Shown here: positions 39,927 through 48,770 of the stretch, piece after piece | Layout of the letters: each line of letters opens with the position of its first letter | Position numbering within the stretch: the first letter of the stretch is position 1 | From: Clostridium sp. C8-1-8 | Lineage (GTDB): Bacteria > Bacillota > Clostridia > Clostridiales > Clostridiaceae | Length of the DNA: 64,000 bases | NCBI RefSeq assembly: GCF_009928445.1 | Contig: NZ_JAABNO010000008.1 | Coordinates: forward strand, 168,027-232,026 | Direction: 5' to 3' | Notes under the pieces: generated by a model | What the model saw: the letters and a program-made list of their open reading frames with translations, nothing else | What the model was told of the DNA's origin: nothing | Databases searched by the model: none | Program-made: the position numbers and the translations under genes

Positions 39927-41285
39927 TTATAATACTAATTTCAATATGAAGATAACTGCTAAAACGTACATCACTGGAGAAATCTTCTTCTTATCTTTTG
40001 AAATTAGATTTGAAATTAAATTAATTGCTACATAGGATAATATTCCTATCATTAAACCATCACCAATTGAATAAGTAAATGGCATCATACTTATTGTTAA
40101 AAATGCTGGAACAGCCTCAGTAATATCTCCAAAGTCGATATCTTTAACTGTACCCATCATCAAGTAACCTACATATATTAACGCTGGAGCAGTTGCGCAA
40201 GATGGAACTGCCACAAAAATTGGAGATAAGAACATAGCTAGTAAAAATAATACTCCAGTTACTACAGCAGTAACCCCAGTTCTTCCACCTTCTTCAATTC
40301 CAGTAGCACTTTCTATATAAGCAGTTATTGCAGAAACTCCAACTAAAGCTCCACCTGTTGTACCAACAGCATCTACTAACAAGGCTCTTCCTGCATTAGG
40401 AACTTTACCTTCCTTATCAATTAGTTTAGCTCTAGTAGCAACACCTACTAATGTACCAACTGTATCAAAGAAATCAACAAATAAGAATGTTAGTGCTACA
40501 CCTACAAAAGTAAGTATTTTTGAAGTATCTGAAAGGAATGAAAAATCAACCTTTCCTGCTATTGGTGCTAGAGATTCGAATTTAAATATTCCATTAGGTA
40601 GATAAATACCAAATGCTGCAGCGCCAGCTGTATCATAAAGTGCATATGCCCATCCTATTAGTGTTCCACCTAATATTCCCCAAAGCATAGCGCCTTTTAC
40701 CTTTTTCTTTTCTAATACTACTATAATTAAAATTCCAAGACATGTTATAGCTACTGAAGGTGTTGTAAATCTTCCTAAAGCAACTGTTGTAGAAGCATCT
40801 TTTACTACAAGTCCTGAATTAAGCATACCTACAAATGCTATAAACAATCCTATACCACCAGTAACAGCAAGTTTTAAGTTATGAGGTATAGCATTTACTA
40901 CAGCCTCACGAACGCTAAATAGTGACAATACTATAAATATAAGTCCTTCAACAAAAACAGCTGTTAATGCTACCTGCCAAGAGATTCCCATTTTACCACA
41001 GACAGTGAAAGCAAAAAATGCATTTAATCCCATACCAGAAGCAAGTCCTATAGGTAAGTTTGCATAAACTCCCATGAAAATCGATGTTAATCCAGCTGTA
41101 AGACATGTTGCTGTTACTAATGCACCTACAGGCATTCCTGATTTACTAAGTATGTCTGGATTAACTGCGATTATGTAAGCCATAGCTAAGAAAGTAGTAA
41201 TTCCTGCTACAATCTCCTTCTTATAGTCTACATTTTTGTTATCCAATATTGCTAGTGTTCTTTGTTTAGCTTTTATATTTTGCAT
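39927..41285 (-). CDS. NCS2 guanine/hypoxanthine permease
   Basis: A 12-14-segment AzgA-type transporter of 452 residues (PbuG/PbuO-like). DYKKEIVAGITTFLAMAYII, VNPDIL and GLNAFFAFTVCGKMGISWQV, then DFFDTVGTLVGVATRA, are hallmark stretches. The SD AGGAGG eight bases before ATG 41285 fixes the start; the 11-codon upstream frame runs through the SD. The mRNA leader carries a guanine-class riboswitch, so the gene should be turned off when guanine or hypoxanthine is plentiful. Confidence 0.93.
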   Translation of the reverse strand: MQNIKAKQRTLAILDNKNVDYKKEIVAGITTFLAMAYIIAVNPDILSKSGMPVGALVTATCLTAGLTSIFMGVYANLPIGLASGMGLNAFFAFTVCGKMGISWQVALTAVFVEGLIFIVLSLFSVREAVVNAIPHNLKLAVTGGIGLFIAFVGMLNSGLVVKDASTTVALGRFTTPSVAITCLGILIIVVLEKKKVKGAMLWGILGGTLIGWAYALYDTAGAAAFGIYLPNGIFKFESLAPIAGKVDFSFLSDTSKILTFVGVALTFLFVDFFDTVGTLVGVATRAKLIDKEGKVPNAGRALLVDAVGTTGGALVGVSAITAYIESATGIEEGGRTGVTAVVTGVLFLLAMFLSPIFVAVPSCATAPALIYVGYLMMGTVKDIDFGDITEAVPAFLTISMMPFTYSIGDGLMIGILSYVAINLISNLISKDKKKISPVMYVLAVIFILKLVL

Positions 41286-41300
41286 AAAAACCATCCTCCT

Positions 41301-41338
41301 AAAAAATAAAAGCCGCAAAGGTGAAGAACCAAAGCGAC
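41301..41338 (-). terminator. Riboswitch expression-platform terminator
   Basis: GTCGC...GCGGC with a 3x3 internal loop and an inner GG/CC, followed on the minus strand by TTTTATTTTTT and then the permease SD. It is the likely ligand-dependent terminator of the purine riboswitch. The internal loop makes it weaker than usual. ACATCAATATGATGT between aptamer and terminator is a further small hairpin. Confidence 0.6.
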
Positions 41339-41368
41339 ATCATATTGATGTAATACAACTTCTGATTC

Positions 41369-41434
41369 CTCATAGTCAGATATTTACGGTACCTGGTAGA
41401 AACTTTCGACCCATATCGTCAAAATTATACGAGC
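41369..41434 (-). ncRNA. Purine (guanine-class) riboswitch aptamer
   Basis: The minus strand reads GATATGGGTCGAAAGTTTCT, then ACCAGGTACCGTAAATATCT, then GACTATGAG, matching the purine-aptamer core. P1 pairs CTCGTA with TATGAG. The specificity base in GA-C-TATG is C, which predicts guanine/hypoxanthine rather than adenine binding. Confidence 0.95.
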
Positions 41435-41521
41435 AATAAGCACGAATATTATTATATATTCGTCAATTATCGTTGTCAATACATCCGAATTATTTTTTAT
41501 TTTTATTTTTTATAATTCACT

Positions 41522-42508
41522 TTATTTGTATAAATCTCTCTCAAATACATTTTTAATGTATTTCAAATCATTGGTATAACTTAATGCAATTATCAATTTT
41601 ATTCTTGCCTTCTGTCCTGGCATATTATCACCGAATATTACCCCTAGATCTCTAAGTTCTTTTCCGCCTCCATGATATCCATAGGACTCAAAAACTCTTC
41701 CTTCAAAACATCTAGACACTATAACAACTGCTATTCCCTTATCAATAGCTCTTTTTATTCCATCTACCATTGCTGGAGGTACGTTACCTCTTCCCATAGC
41801 TTCTATTACAATTCCTTTGTCCCCATTAGCTATTGAAAAATCAATAAGTCTAGAATCCATACCTGCAAAGCATTTTAGCAAGGTAACCTCTCCACTTATC
41901 TTATCTATTTTTATAGATTGTTCCTTATTAACTTCTCTATAAAATATTACTCTGTTATTGTCAACAATTCCTATTGGTCCAAAGTTAGGGGTTCTAAAAG
42001 CATTAAGTGCCATTGTATTTACTTTTGTTACTTCTGATGCACTATTAAGCTCTCCATTAAAACATACCAGCACTCCCCTGTTTTTAGCTTCTTCTGAAGC
42101 TGCAGTACATATTGATGCAGCAAGGTTTGAAGGGCCATCATAACCAAGTTCAGAGCTGCTTCTCATCGCACCTGTAACTACAACAGGTTTTTCTGAATCT
42201 ATTGTTAAATCAAGTAAATATGCCGTTTCTTCAAGAGAATCTGTTCCATGGGTTACAACCACACCGCTTATATCTTCCCTATCTATAATTTTTTGCACAT
42301 ATTGTGATAAATTCAACATAATATCAGGAGTCATATGTGGACCTGGTAAACTGGAAAATGTATAAGATTCTATTTCTGCAAAGCTTTCTATACCTGTTAC
42401 CATTGACATTATTTCTTCTCCTGTAAGACCAGGAACTGCTGCTTTTATTCTTGGGTCAACCTTCATTGAAATTGTTCCGCCATTAAATACTATTGCTACC
42501 TTTTTCAT
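41522..42508 (-). CDS. L-asparaginase, type I-like
   Basis: 328 residues with the two threonine motifs IVFNGGTISMK (residue ~5) and VVVTHGTDSLEETAYLLDL (residue ~82); GAMRSSSELGYDGPSNL and RGNVPP are also conserved. No signal peptide, so cytoplasmic. It hydrolyses asparagine (possibly glutamine). Monocistronic by spacing. Confidence 0.93.
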   Translation of the reverse strand: MKKVAIVFNGGTISMKVDPRIKAAVPGLTGEEIMSMVTGIESFAEIESYTFSSLPGPHMTPDIMLNLSQYVQKIIDREDISGVVVTHGTDSLEETAYLLDLTIDSEKPVVVTGAMRSSSELGYDGPSNLAASICTAASEEAKNRGVLVCFNGELNSASEVTKVNTMALNAFRTPNFGPIGIVDNNRVIFYREVNKEQSIKIDKISGEVTLLKCFAGMDSRLIDFSIANGDKGIVIEAMGRGNVPPAMVDGIKRAIDKGIAVVIVSRCFEGRVFESYGYHGGGKELRDLGVIFGDNMPGQKARIKLIIALSYTNDLKYIKNVFERDLYK

Positions 42509-42685
42509 ATTTCCTCCTAAGTGATATATTATACTTATTCTCGTATAAAATCTTTCACCTTTCTAAGCATAAAGAATATTTCCGAATAATAAGTTATTAA
42601 ATTCAAAAAAAGATATGTGTTATATCCAAAGTTTATTATACTTTATTGTTAGCATAAAATGAATATATATAATTTTAATATTCTA

Positions 42686-42994
42686 CTACTTGTTTATATT
42701 TTCAGTTCTGGTGTTTTGCTGCAGATTATATATGCTTGTCAGTAAATCATGTGTAAAATTGGCACCTCTAGATATAAGTAAGCCCGTCAATACTTGTCCA
42801 ACGTAACTTATCTTTGGAGAAAATCCAATTAAGCTCAATATATCAGCACCTGTTATTAGACACAATAGAATTCCAACCATTATCGCACCAAGTTTATTAA
42901 AATCCACTTTTCCATGATCAAAAACCATTTTTATTGTTTCCCATAAGGCTTCTGCCACCGCAGCTAAAATAATAATACTAGCTAACTTATCCAT
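42686..42994 (-). CDS. Small membrane protein, unknown
   Basis: 102 residues starting MDKLASIIILAAVAEALWET with at least two hydrophobic segments (about 3-22 and 38-58) and a polar tail rich in N/Q/T. SD GGGGGATAAATTG before the ATG. Size and topology resemble phage-holin-like clostridial membrane proteins, but I cannot assign a family. It stands alone between asparaginase and tpx. Confidence 0.7.
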   Translation of the reverse strand: MDKLASIIILAAVAEALWETIKMVFDHGKVDFNKLGAIMVGILLCLITGADILSLIGFSPKISYVGQVLTGLLISRGANFTHDLLTSIYNLQQNTRTENINK

Positions 42995-43133
42995 CAATTT
43001 ATCCCCCTTAGTTTTTTTATAAATATATTCAACTTGAGCGATAAAAATGAAAATAAGGCAATTATATTTACTATAATTAGCCTTACTTTAAATACCTTAA
43101 CAAAATATTCTCTTATATTTTACTATTTAAAAT

Positions 43134-43628
43134 TTATTTTGCATTTTTAGCAGCTTCTAATACTTGATCAAAATTAGGCTGACTAGATACTTCCTCTAGG
43201 TAATCTGCATATACAATTCTGTTACCAGAATCTATAACAAAGGCAGCTCTAGTTAATAAGCCTAGTTCTTTTATATAAGTACCACTTACATCTGCAAAGC
43301 TCCTATCCTTATAATCAGAATATATTTTCACATTTTCAATGCCCTTAGCTGCACACCATCTTGCTTGAGCAAATGGTAAGTCCATAGATATAGTATAACA
43401 TGTGATATTAGGTAGTTCTTTTACCTTGTCATTAAAAGTAGCAACTTCAAGATCACATACTGACGTATCTATAGATGGAACTGCTAATAGTATTCTTACA
43501 CCAGTTGTATCTTTAAAATTTAAAGAATTCATATTAGGATCTGTTACAGTAAACTCAGGAATAGTTTCATTAACTGCAAATTGTTTTCCCTTAAGCTCTA
43601 CATCATTGCCCTTAAACTTTACTTTCAT
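43134..43628 (-). CDS. tpx: Thiol peroxidase Tpx
   Basis: Atypical 2-Cys peroxiredoxin of 164 residues reducing hydroperoxides with thioredoxin. Peroxidatic Cys in SIDTSVCDLEVATFN and resolving Cys in DLPFAQARWCAAKG are both present. ATG 43628 is chosen (AAGGAG eight bases upstream) over GTG 43637. Confidence 0.96.
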   Translation of the reverse strand: MKVKFKGNDVELKGKQFAVNETIPEFTVTDPNMNSLNFKDTTGVRILLAVPSIDTSVCDLEVATFNDKVKELPNITCYTISMDLPFAQARWCAAKGIENVKIYSDYKDRSFADVSGTYIKELGLLTRAAFVIDSGNRIVYADYLEEVSSQPNFDQVLEAAKNAK

Positions 43629-43751
43629 AAAAAACACTCCTTATTTAAAAATTTAATGATACAGTTTATCAAAAGCAAATTAATCTAGTTTTTTCATCAT
43701 ATTTTCGTTATACATTAGCCTATGCGTTGAAGCCCAATACACTGAAAAATA

Positions 43752-43769
43752 GAGAACCAGTAGGTTCTC
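43752..43769. terminator. Hairpin terminator between tpx and the 66-residue gene
   Basis: GAGAACC/GGTTCTC, 7 bp with a 4-base loop, A/T tails on both sides; on the minus strand it follows the 43776 stop. Confidence 0.7.
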
Positions 43770-43775
43770 CTTTTA

Positions 43776-43976
43776 TTATCTATGATGTTGAACTAAATCT
43801 ATAGTTCCTAAAACCACGTGAGCTAAACCAAAACCTAAAAGAGCAGTCTCCGCCATAGGTACAATTTCTTTTTTTCTCATCCCATGTTTTCTAAGTTCAT
43901 TTGCTCTTAGAGCTGCGGTTCCAGCAACTACTACACTACCTATAATTGTTGGTATTGTTCCTTCTTTTATTCTCAT
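43776..43976 (-). CDS. Small hydrophobic protein, unknown
   Basis: 66 residues starting MRIKEGTIPTIIGSVVVAGT, with two weak hydrophobic helices (about 8-24 and 44-60) separated by a basic ANELRKHGMRKKEI segment, ending LVQHHR. SD AAAGGAGTG is good and it has its own terminator, so it is likely real. No family recognised. Confidence 0.7.
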   Translation of the reverse strand: MRIKEGTIPTIIGSVVVAGTAALRANELRKHGMRKKEIVPMAETALLGFGLAHVVLGTIDLVQHHR

Positions 43977-44104
43977 TAATAATCACTCCTTTCATATATA
44001 GTATTTTAAGGAGAAAAATATTAATTATTCTAAAACTTTTTTCCACTTTTTGCTTTTCTAAGCTGAAGTGCTTTATTACTAGTACAAAAGTGAAATAAAT
44101 AAAA

Positions 44105-44125
44105 AAAGGCATATATTATGCCTTT
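44105..44125 (-). terminator. Terminator overlapping the stop of the 93-residue gene
   Basis: AAAGGCATA/TATGCCTTT, 9 bp with a 3-base loop, followed by a T-run on the minus strand (44101-44107). Confidence 0.75.
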
Positions 44126-44397
44126 AGTCTTTTTAATATATATTCACTTAATTCTTCGAATTTACTAAATTTAGTTTCATTCTCTTCCTCTACAAAATAA
44201 TAAAACTTTTCAGAGTCTTCATCTTCTGATTCATAGTCAAAAACTACTTCTCCAAGTTTAACTTCGTCTTCTTCCCAAATTTCAACAAAATAGTTTTCTG
44301 CATCCTCATTAAACTTATCTAAAGCTTTATTTATTTTTTCAGTTGTTAGTTCAACACTTACACCTTCGTCATTAGTTGAAAAAACTATAATAGTCAT
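44116..44397 (-). CDS. Acidic protein of unknown function
   Basis: 93 residues, strongly acidic (many E/D, e.g. EEDEVKLGEVVFDYESEDED), starting MTIIVFSTNDEGVSVELTTE. Alternating hydrophobic residues suggest a small alpha/beta fold. It has an SD (GAGGTAGATAAG) and a terminator. No domain recognised. Confidence 0.7.
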   Translation of the reverse strand: MTIIVFSTNDEGVSVELTTEKINKALDKFNEDAENYFVEIWEEDEVKLGEVVFDYESEDEDSEKFYYFVEEENETKFSKFEELSEYILKRLKA

Positions 44398-44443
44398 CTT
44401 ATCTACCTCTTATCCTTCTTTTAAAATCAGATTTTTAATTTAT

Positions 44444-44476
44444 AGATGTACCCCTTCAAATCGAAGTGTTACATCT
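44444..44476. repeat. Short hairpin related to the dispersed repeat ends
   Basis: AGATGTAcCcCTTC and GAAGTGtTACATCT arms around AAAT. The arm sequence matches the ends of the 99-base elements at 21310 and 62582 (AGATGTACCACTTCA), as if their interior had been deleted. Confidence 0.5.
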
Positions 44477-44633
44477 TTATTATGGTATAAATTAGTATAT
44501 CATATTTTCACTATATCACATACTATATTATTTCTTTAATAAAATCCACATAATTTTATATTATATAAATGCTCATTTACGAGTATTTTATTTAAAATAA
44601 TAATGTATAAGATTATTGTTGAAATTAAATGCA

Positions 44634-44717
44634 ATAAACCACTTAGTTTATTTTAATATCCACTAACAACGTTTAAAGTCCTTTATTGTTAGTAAATTAG
44701 AACACCAAGTGGTTTAT
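44634..44717. repeat. 84-base imperfect palindrome downstream of the spore-protein gene
   Basis: Outer arms ATAAACCACTT/AAGTGGTTTAT (11 bp) and inner arms CTAACAA/TTGTTAG (7 bp) with an AT-rich partly paired middle. It could be the terminator of the SASP gene (minus strand) or a MITE-like remnant. Confidence 0.5.
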
Positions 44718-44756
44718 CAATATCTATTCTATTAAATTATTATACGTACTAATTAA

Positions 44757-44951
44757 TTATTTTAAGCCATCTTCATAGCTTTGGATCATCTTTTTAACCA
44801 TGTTTCCACCTACAGATCCATTTTCTCTAGATGTTAAATCTCCATTATAGCCTTCCTTTAGATTTACACCAACTTCTTTTGCAGATTCTTGTTTTAAATT
44901 ATTTAAACCTTGTTTAGCTTGTGGAACTAAAGTTCTATTATTTCTTGCCAT
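44757..44951 (-). CDS. Alpha/beta-type small acid-soluble spore protein
   Basis: 64 residues: LVPQAKQGLNNLKQESAKEV then GDLTSRENGSVGGNMVKKMI, the two conserved SASP blocks, including the GPR protease-type site near KQESAKEVG. Coats and protects spore DNA. SD TTTAGGAGGG. A sigma-G promoter is expected but I could not place one convincingly. Confidence 0.95.
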   Translation of the reverse strand: MARNNRTLVPQAKQGLNNLKQESAKEVGVNLKEGYNGDLTSRENGSVGGNMVKKMIQSYEDGLK

Positions 44952-45062
44952 TGTAAATCCCTCCTAAATAAATATGTTTTGTGTTTCTTTGTAATACTAT
45001 TTTGTATAGTTTTTAATATTATATTTAGGTATATTAATGGAATTAAAAGAATTTAAATCCTT

Positions 45063-45911
45063 TTAATGAATTGCTTTCTTCTTGTATCTCTTACCTGATA
45101 CTTCTACACTACCTATTGTTATTAAAGCATTCTCATCAAATCCCTGAACAATGGATTTTACTTTAGCTATTTCTAACCTGGAGACTACAACATATATAAC
45201 ATTTGTTTCGATGCCTTTATAACCACCTTTACCATCAAGCAAAGTCACACCACGTCCTAGCCTGTCCACAATCGCCTCAGTTATATCACTATGCTTCTCA
45301 GATATTATAGTAACAGCCTTTGACTCATCTAGACCTTCTACTATCACATCAATTACCTTAAAGGCTATAAAATAAGCTATTAATGAATACATTGCCCTAT
45401 CAAATCCGAAAATCAATCCAGATACACCAAGGATAAAAAGATTGAAAAACATTACTATCTCACCTATAGAAAAGCTTATTCTTTTATCTAAAATAATAGC
45501 TGCTATTTCTGTACCATCTAAAGAACCACCATTTCTGATTATTAACCCAACTCCGGTTCCCATAATAACTCCGCCAAAAACAGCTGCCAGTAATATATCT
45601 TTAGTTATTCCTGGGATAGGATGAAGAAATGCAACAGAAAAAGATAAACAGATTACTGCATATAAAGTTGCTATTGTGAAAGTTTTTCCTATATGCTTAT
45701 AACCTAAGATAAAAAAAGGTATGTTTAATATAAAAGTAAATATACCTAACTGAATGCCAGTTATATGACTAAGCATAATAGATATACCCACAACTCCTCC
45801 ATCTATTAGATTGTTAGGAATTAGAAAGATTTCAAGCCCAATAGATGCCAGTACTGCTCCCAATGTAATAAATATAAATTTAAAAAGTATTACGAAATAT
45901 TTGTTTTTCAA
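45063..45911 (-). CDS. YitT family membrane protein (DUF161/DUF2179)
   Basis: 282 residues: five hydrophobic segments in the first ~190 residues (LIPNNLIDGGVVGISIML, IPFFILGYKHIGKTF, GLIIRNGGSLDGTEIAAIIL) and a C-terminal soluble DUF2179 domain (ALITIGSVEVSGKRY). Function unknown; some homologues are sporulation or efflux related. Monocistronic. Confidence 0.9.
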   Translation of the reverse strand: MKNKYFVILFKFIFITLGAVLASIGLEIFLIPNNLIDGGVVGISIMLSHITGIQLGIFTFILNIPFFILGYKHIGKTFTIATLYAVICLSFSVAFLHPIPGITKDILLAAVFGGVIMGTGVGLIIRNGGSLDGTEIAAIILDKRISFSIGEIVMFFNLFILGVSGLIFGFDRAMYSLIAYFIAFKVIDVIVEGLDESKAVTIISEKHSDITEAIVDRLGRGVTLLDGKGGYKGIETNVIYVVVSRLEIAKVKSIVQGFDENALITIGSVEVSGKRYKKKAIH

Positions 45912-46101
45912 TAAATCACCTACCTTATCAATTTATTATGTCTTAAAATACTTTTTTATCATTTTTTATAATATTATAATAACATATTATCAATTATAAC
46001 GCAAATTTATGACTTTTACGCAATTTAAGCAGGATTACGATCTTATAGAATTTTTAATACTTCTTAATAATATAAAAGCAACAGTATAATTAAATATTTT
46101 G

Positions 46102-46131
46102 TTGAAAGTTGACAAATTTTAGTTGTATAAT
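46102..46131 (+). promoter_or_regulatory. Candidate promoter of the chemotaxis receptor
   Basis: TTGAAA (46102-46107), 18-base spacer, TATAAT (46126-46131) on the plus strand, 90 bases before the chosen ATG. I found no sigma-D-type motif. Confidence 0.5.
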
Positions 46132-46220
46132 AGGCAGAGAGTATAATTTTTATGAATAGGAGGTTAAATTTTTTTATTAATTATTACATTACATTAAAAT
46201 CTTGGCAAGGTGGTAATAAA

Positions 46221-47507
46221 ATGAAGTCTTCAATTAGAAAAAAACTTATGTTTTCTTTTGGTGCAGTAGCAATAAGCAGTATATTCACAATAACTTATAT
46301 GTATCTAGTAATTAATGGGTACGTAAGCAAAGACCACTTAAACACTGTATTTATAATAGCTATACCGATATTTGTTTTAAGTATGTGCTTTGCATCTTTC
46401 ATAACTTATGTTTTGACTAAAAATATTAGAGTAGTAAACCACGTTCTGGAAAGAACAGCCAATTTTGATTTTACTCTTGATGAAAAGGCATACTCACAGT
46501 TAAGTAAAATCAAAGGAACAGATGAATTAAAACAAATGTCAGATGCAGTTTCTAATATGCGAACAGAGCTAAAAAAACTTATAACAGCTATTGTAGAAAG
46601 TTCAGATAAAGTAGAGATTCGTTCAGAGGATATGAATAGAATCGTTGAGCAAAATGCATGCACAATAGAGTCAATAACTAGTGCAGTTAATGGAATTGCA
46701 AATTCATCAAATGAACTATCTAGCAGCACCTTACAGGGTACTGAAAAATTGGAGCATCTAGCAGCCCAAATAAATGATATAGGTGATTCAACATCAACAA
46801 TAAAAATTTATATCGATAAGACCAAAAAATCAAATGATACTGGTATTGAAAATATTAATAAGCTTGTAGATACTATTAAAGAAAATGAAATTGTTTCTGA
46901 TAAAGTAGCTATGAGAATAAGTAATTTAAAAGATCAATCAAATCATATAAGCAATATCACAAATACCATTAACGACATAGCTAGTCAAATAAATCTATTA
47001 GCACTTAACGCCTCTATTGAATCCGCTAGAGCAGGTGAAGCCGGTAGAGGATTTGCAGTAGTAGCTAATGAAATCAAAAAATTGGCAACTGAAACTGAGC
47101 AATCAACAAAAGAGATTGAACAAATAATAACAGATTTTCAATCAATGATATCTGAGACACAAGAATACATGACAGAGGCATCCAACATGATACATAAAAC
47201 TGGACAAGTTTCAGAAGAAACTGGCAGTACTTTTCACTCAATTAAAGAAAATGTTGATAGTATATTAAACAAAGTAGATAGGCTTATTTTAAGCATTAAT
47301 ACTGTCAATGAAAAGAAAGAAAATGTTGTGAATACCATTGAGGAAATAGCTGCTGTAACTGAAGAATCCGCTGCGAACACTGAAGAGATTTCAGCTTCCT
47401 TAGAAGAGCAAAGTGCCAACATGGAACAAGTTCTTAGCACTGCCTCTCAATTAAATGATATAGCAAAAGAATTACATGAGCACACAAATAAATTTAAAAT
47501 TTCTTAG
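46221..47507 (+). CDS. Methyl-accepting chemotaxis protein without a large sensor domain
   Basis: From ATG 46221 (SD AAGGTGG) 428 residues: two membrane helices (about 10-30 and 40-62) separated by only ~12 residues, a HAMP-like linker, and a full signalling domain with hairpin tip [20 protein letters not shown] then [13 protein letters not shown]. With almost no extracellular loop it must sense through the membrane, the cytoplasm or a partner. The upstream ATG at 46152 gives a 23-residue extension lacking an SD. Confidence 0.92.
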   Translation: MKSSIRKKLMFSFGAVAISSIFTITYMYLVINGYVSKDHLNTVFIIAIPIFVLSMCFASFITYVLTKNIRVVNHVLERTANFDFTLDEKAYSQLSKIKGTDELKQMSDAVSNMRTELKKLITAIVESSDKVEIRSEDMNRIVEQNACTIESITSAVNGIANSSNELSSSTLQGTEKLEHLAAQINDIGDSTSTIKIYIDKTKKSNDTGIENINKLVDTIKENEIVSDKVAMRISNLKDQSNHISNITNTINDIASQINLLALNASIESARAGEAGRGFAVVANEIKKLATETEQSTKEIEQIITDFQSMISETQEYMTEASNMIHKTGQVSEETGSTFHSIKENVDSILNKVDRLILSINTVNEKKENVVNTIEEIAAVTEESAANTEEISASLEEQSANMEQVLSTASQLNDIAKELHEHTNKFKIS

Positions 47508-47570
47508 GCTACGAAAAAGGCAATGTTTTTTTATTATACTTTGCTTTCATGTAAGGTTCCTAAAGAATAA

Positions 47571-47607
47571 AAAGATCACTGAAGAAAATATCTTCAGTGA
47601 TCTTTTT
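47571..47607. terminator. Bidirectional terminator between the chemotaxis receptor and Dabb gene
   Basis: AAAGATCACTGAAGA/TCTTCAGTGATCTTT, 15 bp with a 5-base loop, A and T runs on either side, placed between convergent genes. Confidence 0.9.
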
Positions 47608-47654
47608 ATTTAACTGCACTTTTTAACCTAGTAAAGTTTTTGACAATGGAAATA

Positions 47655-47954
47655 TTATACTTCGTAATCCACGCAGGTTCTATCTTCCTTTACAGCCCCA
47701 ACAAATCCAGCAACCTTTAAATGTTCAGCATGATTTTGATATATATCTAAATCTTCAAAACTTTTAAACTCAGAATATAGTACTACATCATATGAATTGG
47801 AAGGGTTATTATTTATTCCAACTTCAATACCTTGTATTTGAGGAATTTTATCTTTCAAAGCTTCTAAGCCTGATTTAATTTTCTCAGCGTTTGTTTTTTT
47901 ATCATTTCCTTCAGCAGATTCTTTTAATCTCCACATGACAATATGTTTTATCAT
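47655..47954 (-). CDS. Dabb (stress-responsive alpha/beta barrel) domain protein
   Basis: 99 residues starting MIKHIVMWRLKESAEGNDKK and containing DVVLYSEFKSFEDLDIYQNH, the dimeric ferredoxin-like Dabb fold. Function in bacteria undefined. Single gene. Confidence 0.88.
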   Translation of the reverse strand: MIKHIVMWRLKESAEGNDKKTNAEKIKSGLEALKDKIPQIQGIEVGINNNPSNSYDVVLYSEFKSFEDLDIYQNHAEHLKVAGFVGAVKEDRTCVDYEV

Positions 47955-48381
47955 AATATTTCTCCTATTATACTGTAAATTTGTGAATGAACCATATCAT
48001 GCAATCATATATCTATCTGAAATAATTACATAGGCTCATTTTATTTATTTTATATTTTATTCTATTGGCAAATTATTTTCAAGCTCAAGGTTAATTATTG
48101 ATTTTATACTTTAATTTCATAAGTTTATAAGTAAGAATAATGATTGGATTATATGATTGTAGAGGGTATGCTACACCTACTTTCAGGACGAAGCTATATC
48201 TTTTTAGTCATTGTTTAAAATTTGTTCACTTATATTTTTCACATTTATATGCATACTAATATGATAGTCACATATAAATTAAATTATCATTATAAGTTGT
48301 TTTTAATTATTTTTACATATATAGGATTATACATGAATTATATAGCTACATTTTAATTTTTCATATTTTAAGGAGGTTTTT
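47955..48381. other. 427-base AT-rich gap
   Basis: No frame with an SD on either strand. A sporulation-type -10 look-alike CATACTAAT (48252-48260) lies 15 bases after TTATATT (48230-48236), about 120 bases before the next gene, which weakly suggests a sigma-E-like promoter. Confidence 0.3.
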
Positions 48382-48735
48382 ATGGTAAAATTCTTAAAAA
48401 ACTATACCCTCACTTCCATTAAAATAAAATTAACTATCATATATTTGTTAAATGCTACAGATATTTTTTTTACATTGATTTTAATTAATAGCGGCTACTT
48501 TTATGAGGGAAATTATATTATATCACCATTCCTTACCAAGCCTTTTATAGCAATCCTTCTCAAATTAATGCTGCCTGGTGCATTAATAATATTATTAAAT
48601 CACCGAATAAAAAAAGCTACTGCAAGTCAATTAAGTTTATCAAATCTAGTTATTGATGGTTGCATGATAATGTATCTAATAATTAACTGCTTTCATATTG
48701 GCTGGCTAACACTATTGCACTTTTATCTGCATTAA
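48382..48735 (+). CDS. DUF5658-like small membrane protein
   Basis: 117 residues with three hydrophobic segments. IIYLLNATDIFFTLILINSG followed by EGNYIISPFL resembles the DUF5658 N-terminal pattern (LN-D---T-----G--E-NP). SD AAGGAGG. No function known. Confidence 0.75.
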   Translation: MVKFLKNYTLTSIKIKLTIIYLLNATDIFFTLILINSGYFYEGNYIISPFLTKPFIAILLKLMLPGALIILLNHRIKKATASQLSLSNLVIDGCMIMYLIINCFHIGWLTLLHFYLH

Positions 48736-48770
48736 TATAATGAAAATTCAAATAATCCTTGTTTATGATT

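Larger units (their letters stand above)
44398..44756. other. 359-base gap with structured repeats
   Basis: No frame with an SD. It holds a short hairpin at 44444-44476 related to the dispersed repeat, a 21-base word at 44608-44628 repeated at 63926, and a long imperfect palindrome at 44634-44717. Confidence 0.5.

Noticed and set aside
44952..45062. Possible sigma-G promoter (GTATTA...CATATTTA) before the SASP gene
   Set aside because: The -10-like word is immediately before the SD, which would leave no leader; spacing is also short.
46406..47440. Minus-strand frames opposite the chemotaxis receptor
   Set aside because: Shadows of the coiled-coil signalling domain.
48167..48225. Further copy of the 99-base repeat near 48.2 kb (CTACACCTACTTTC...GAAGCTATATCTTT)
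   Set aside because: Only loosely similar ends and no interior match; below what I would call homology.
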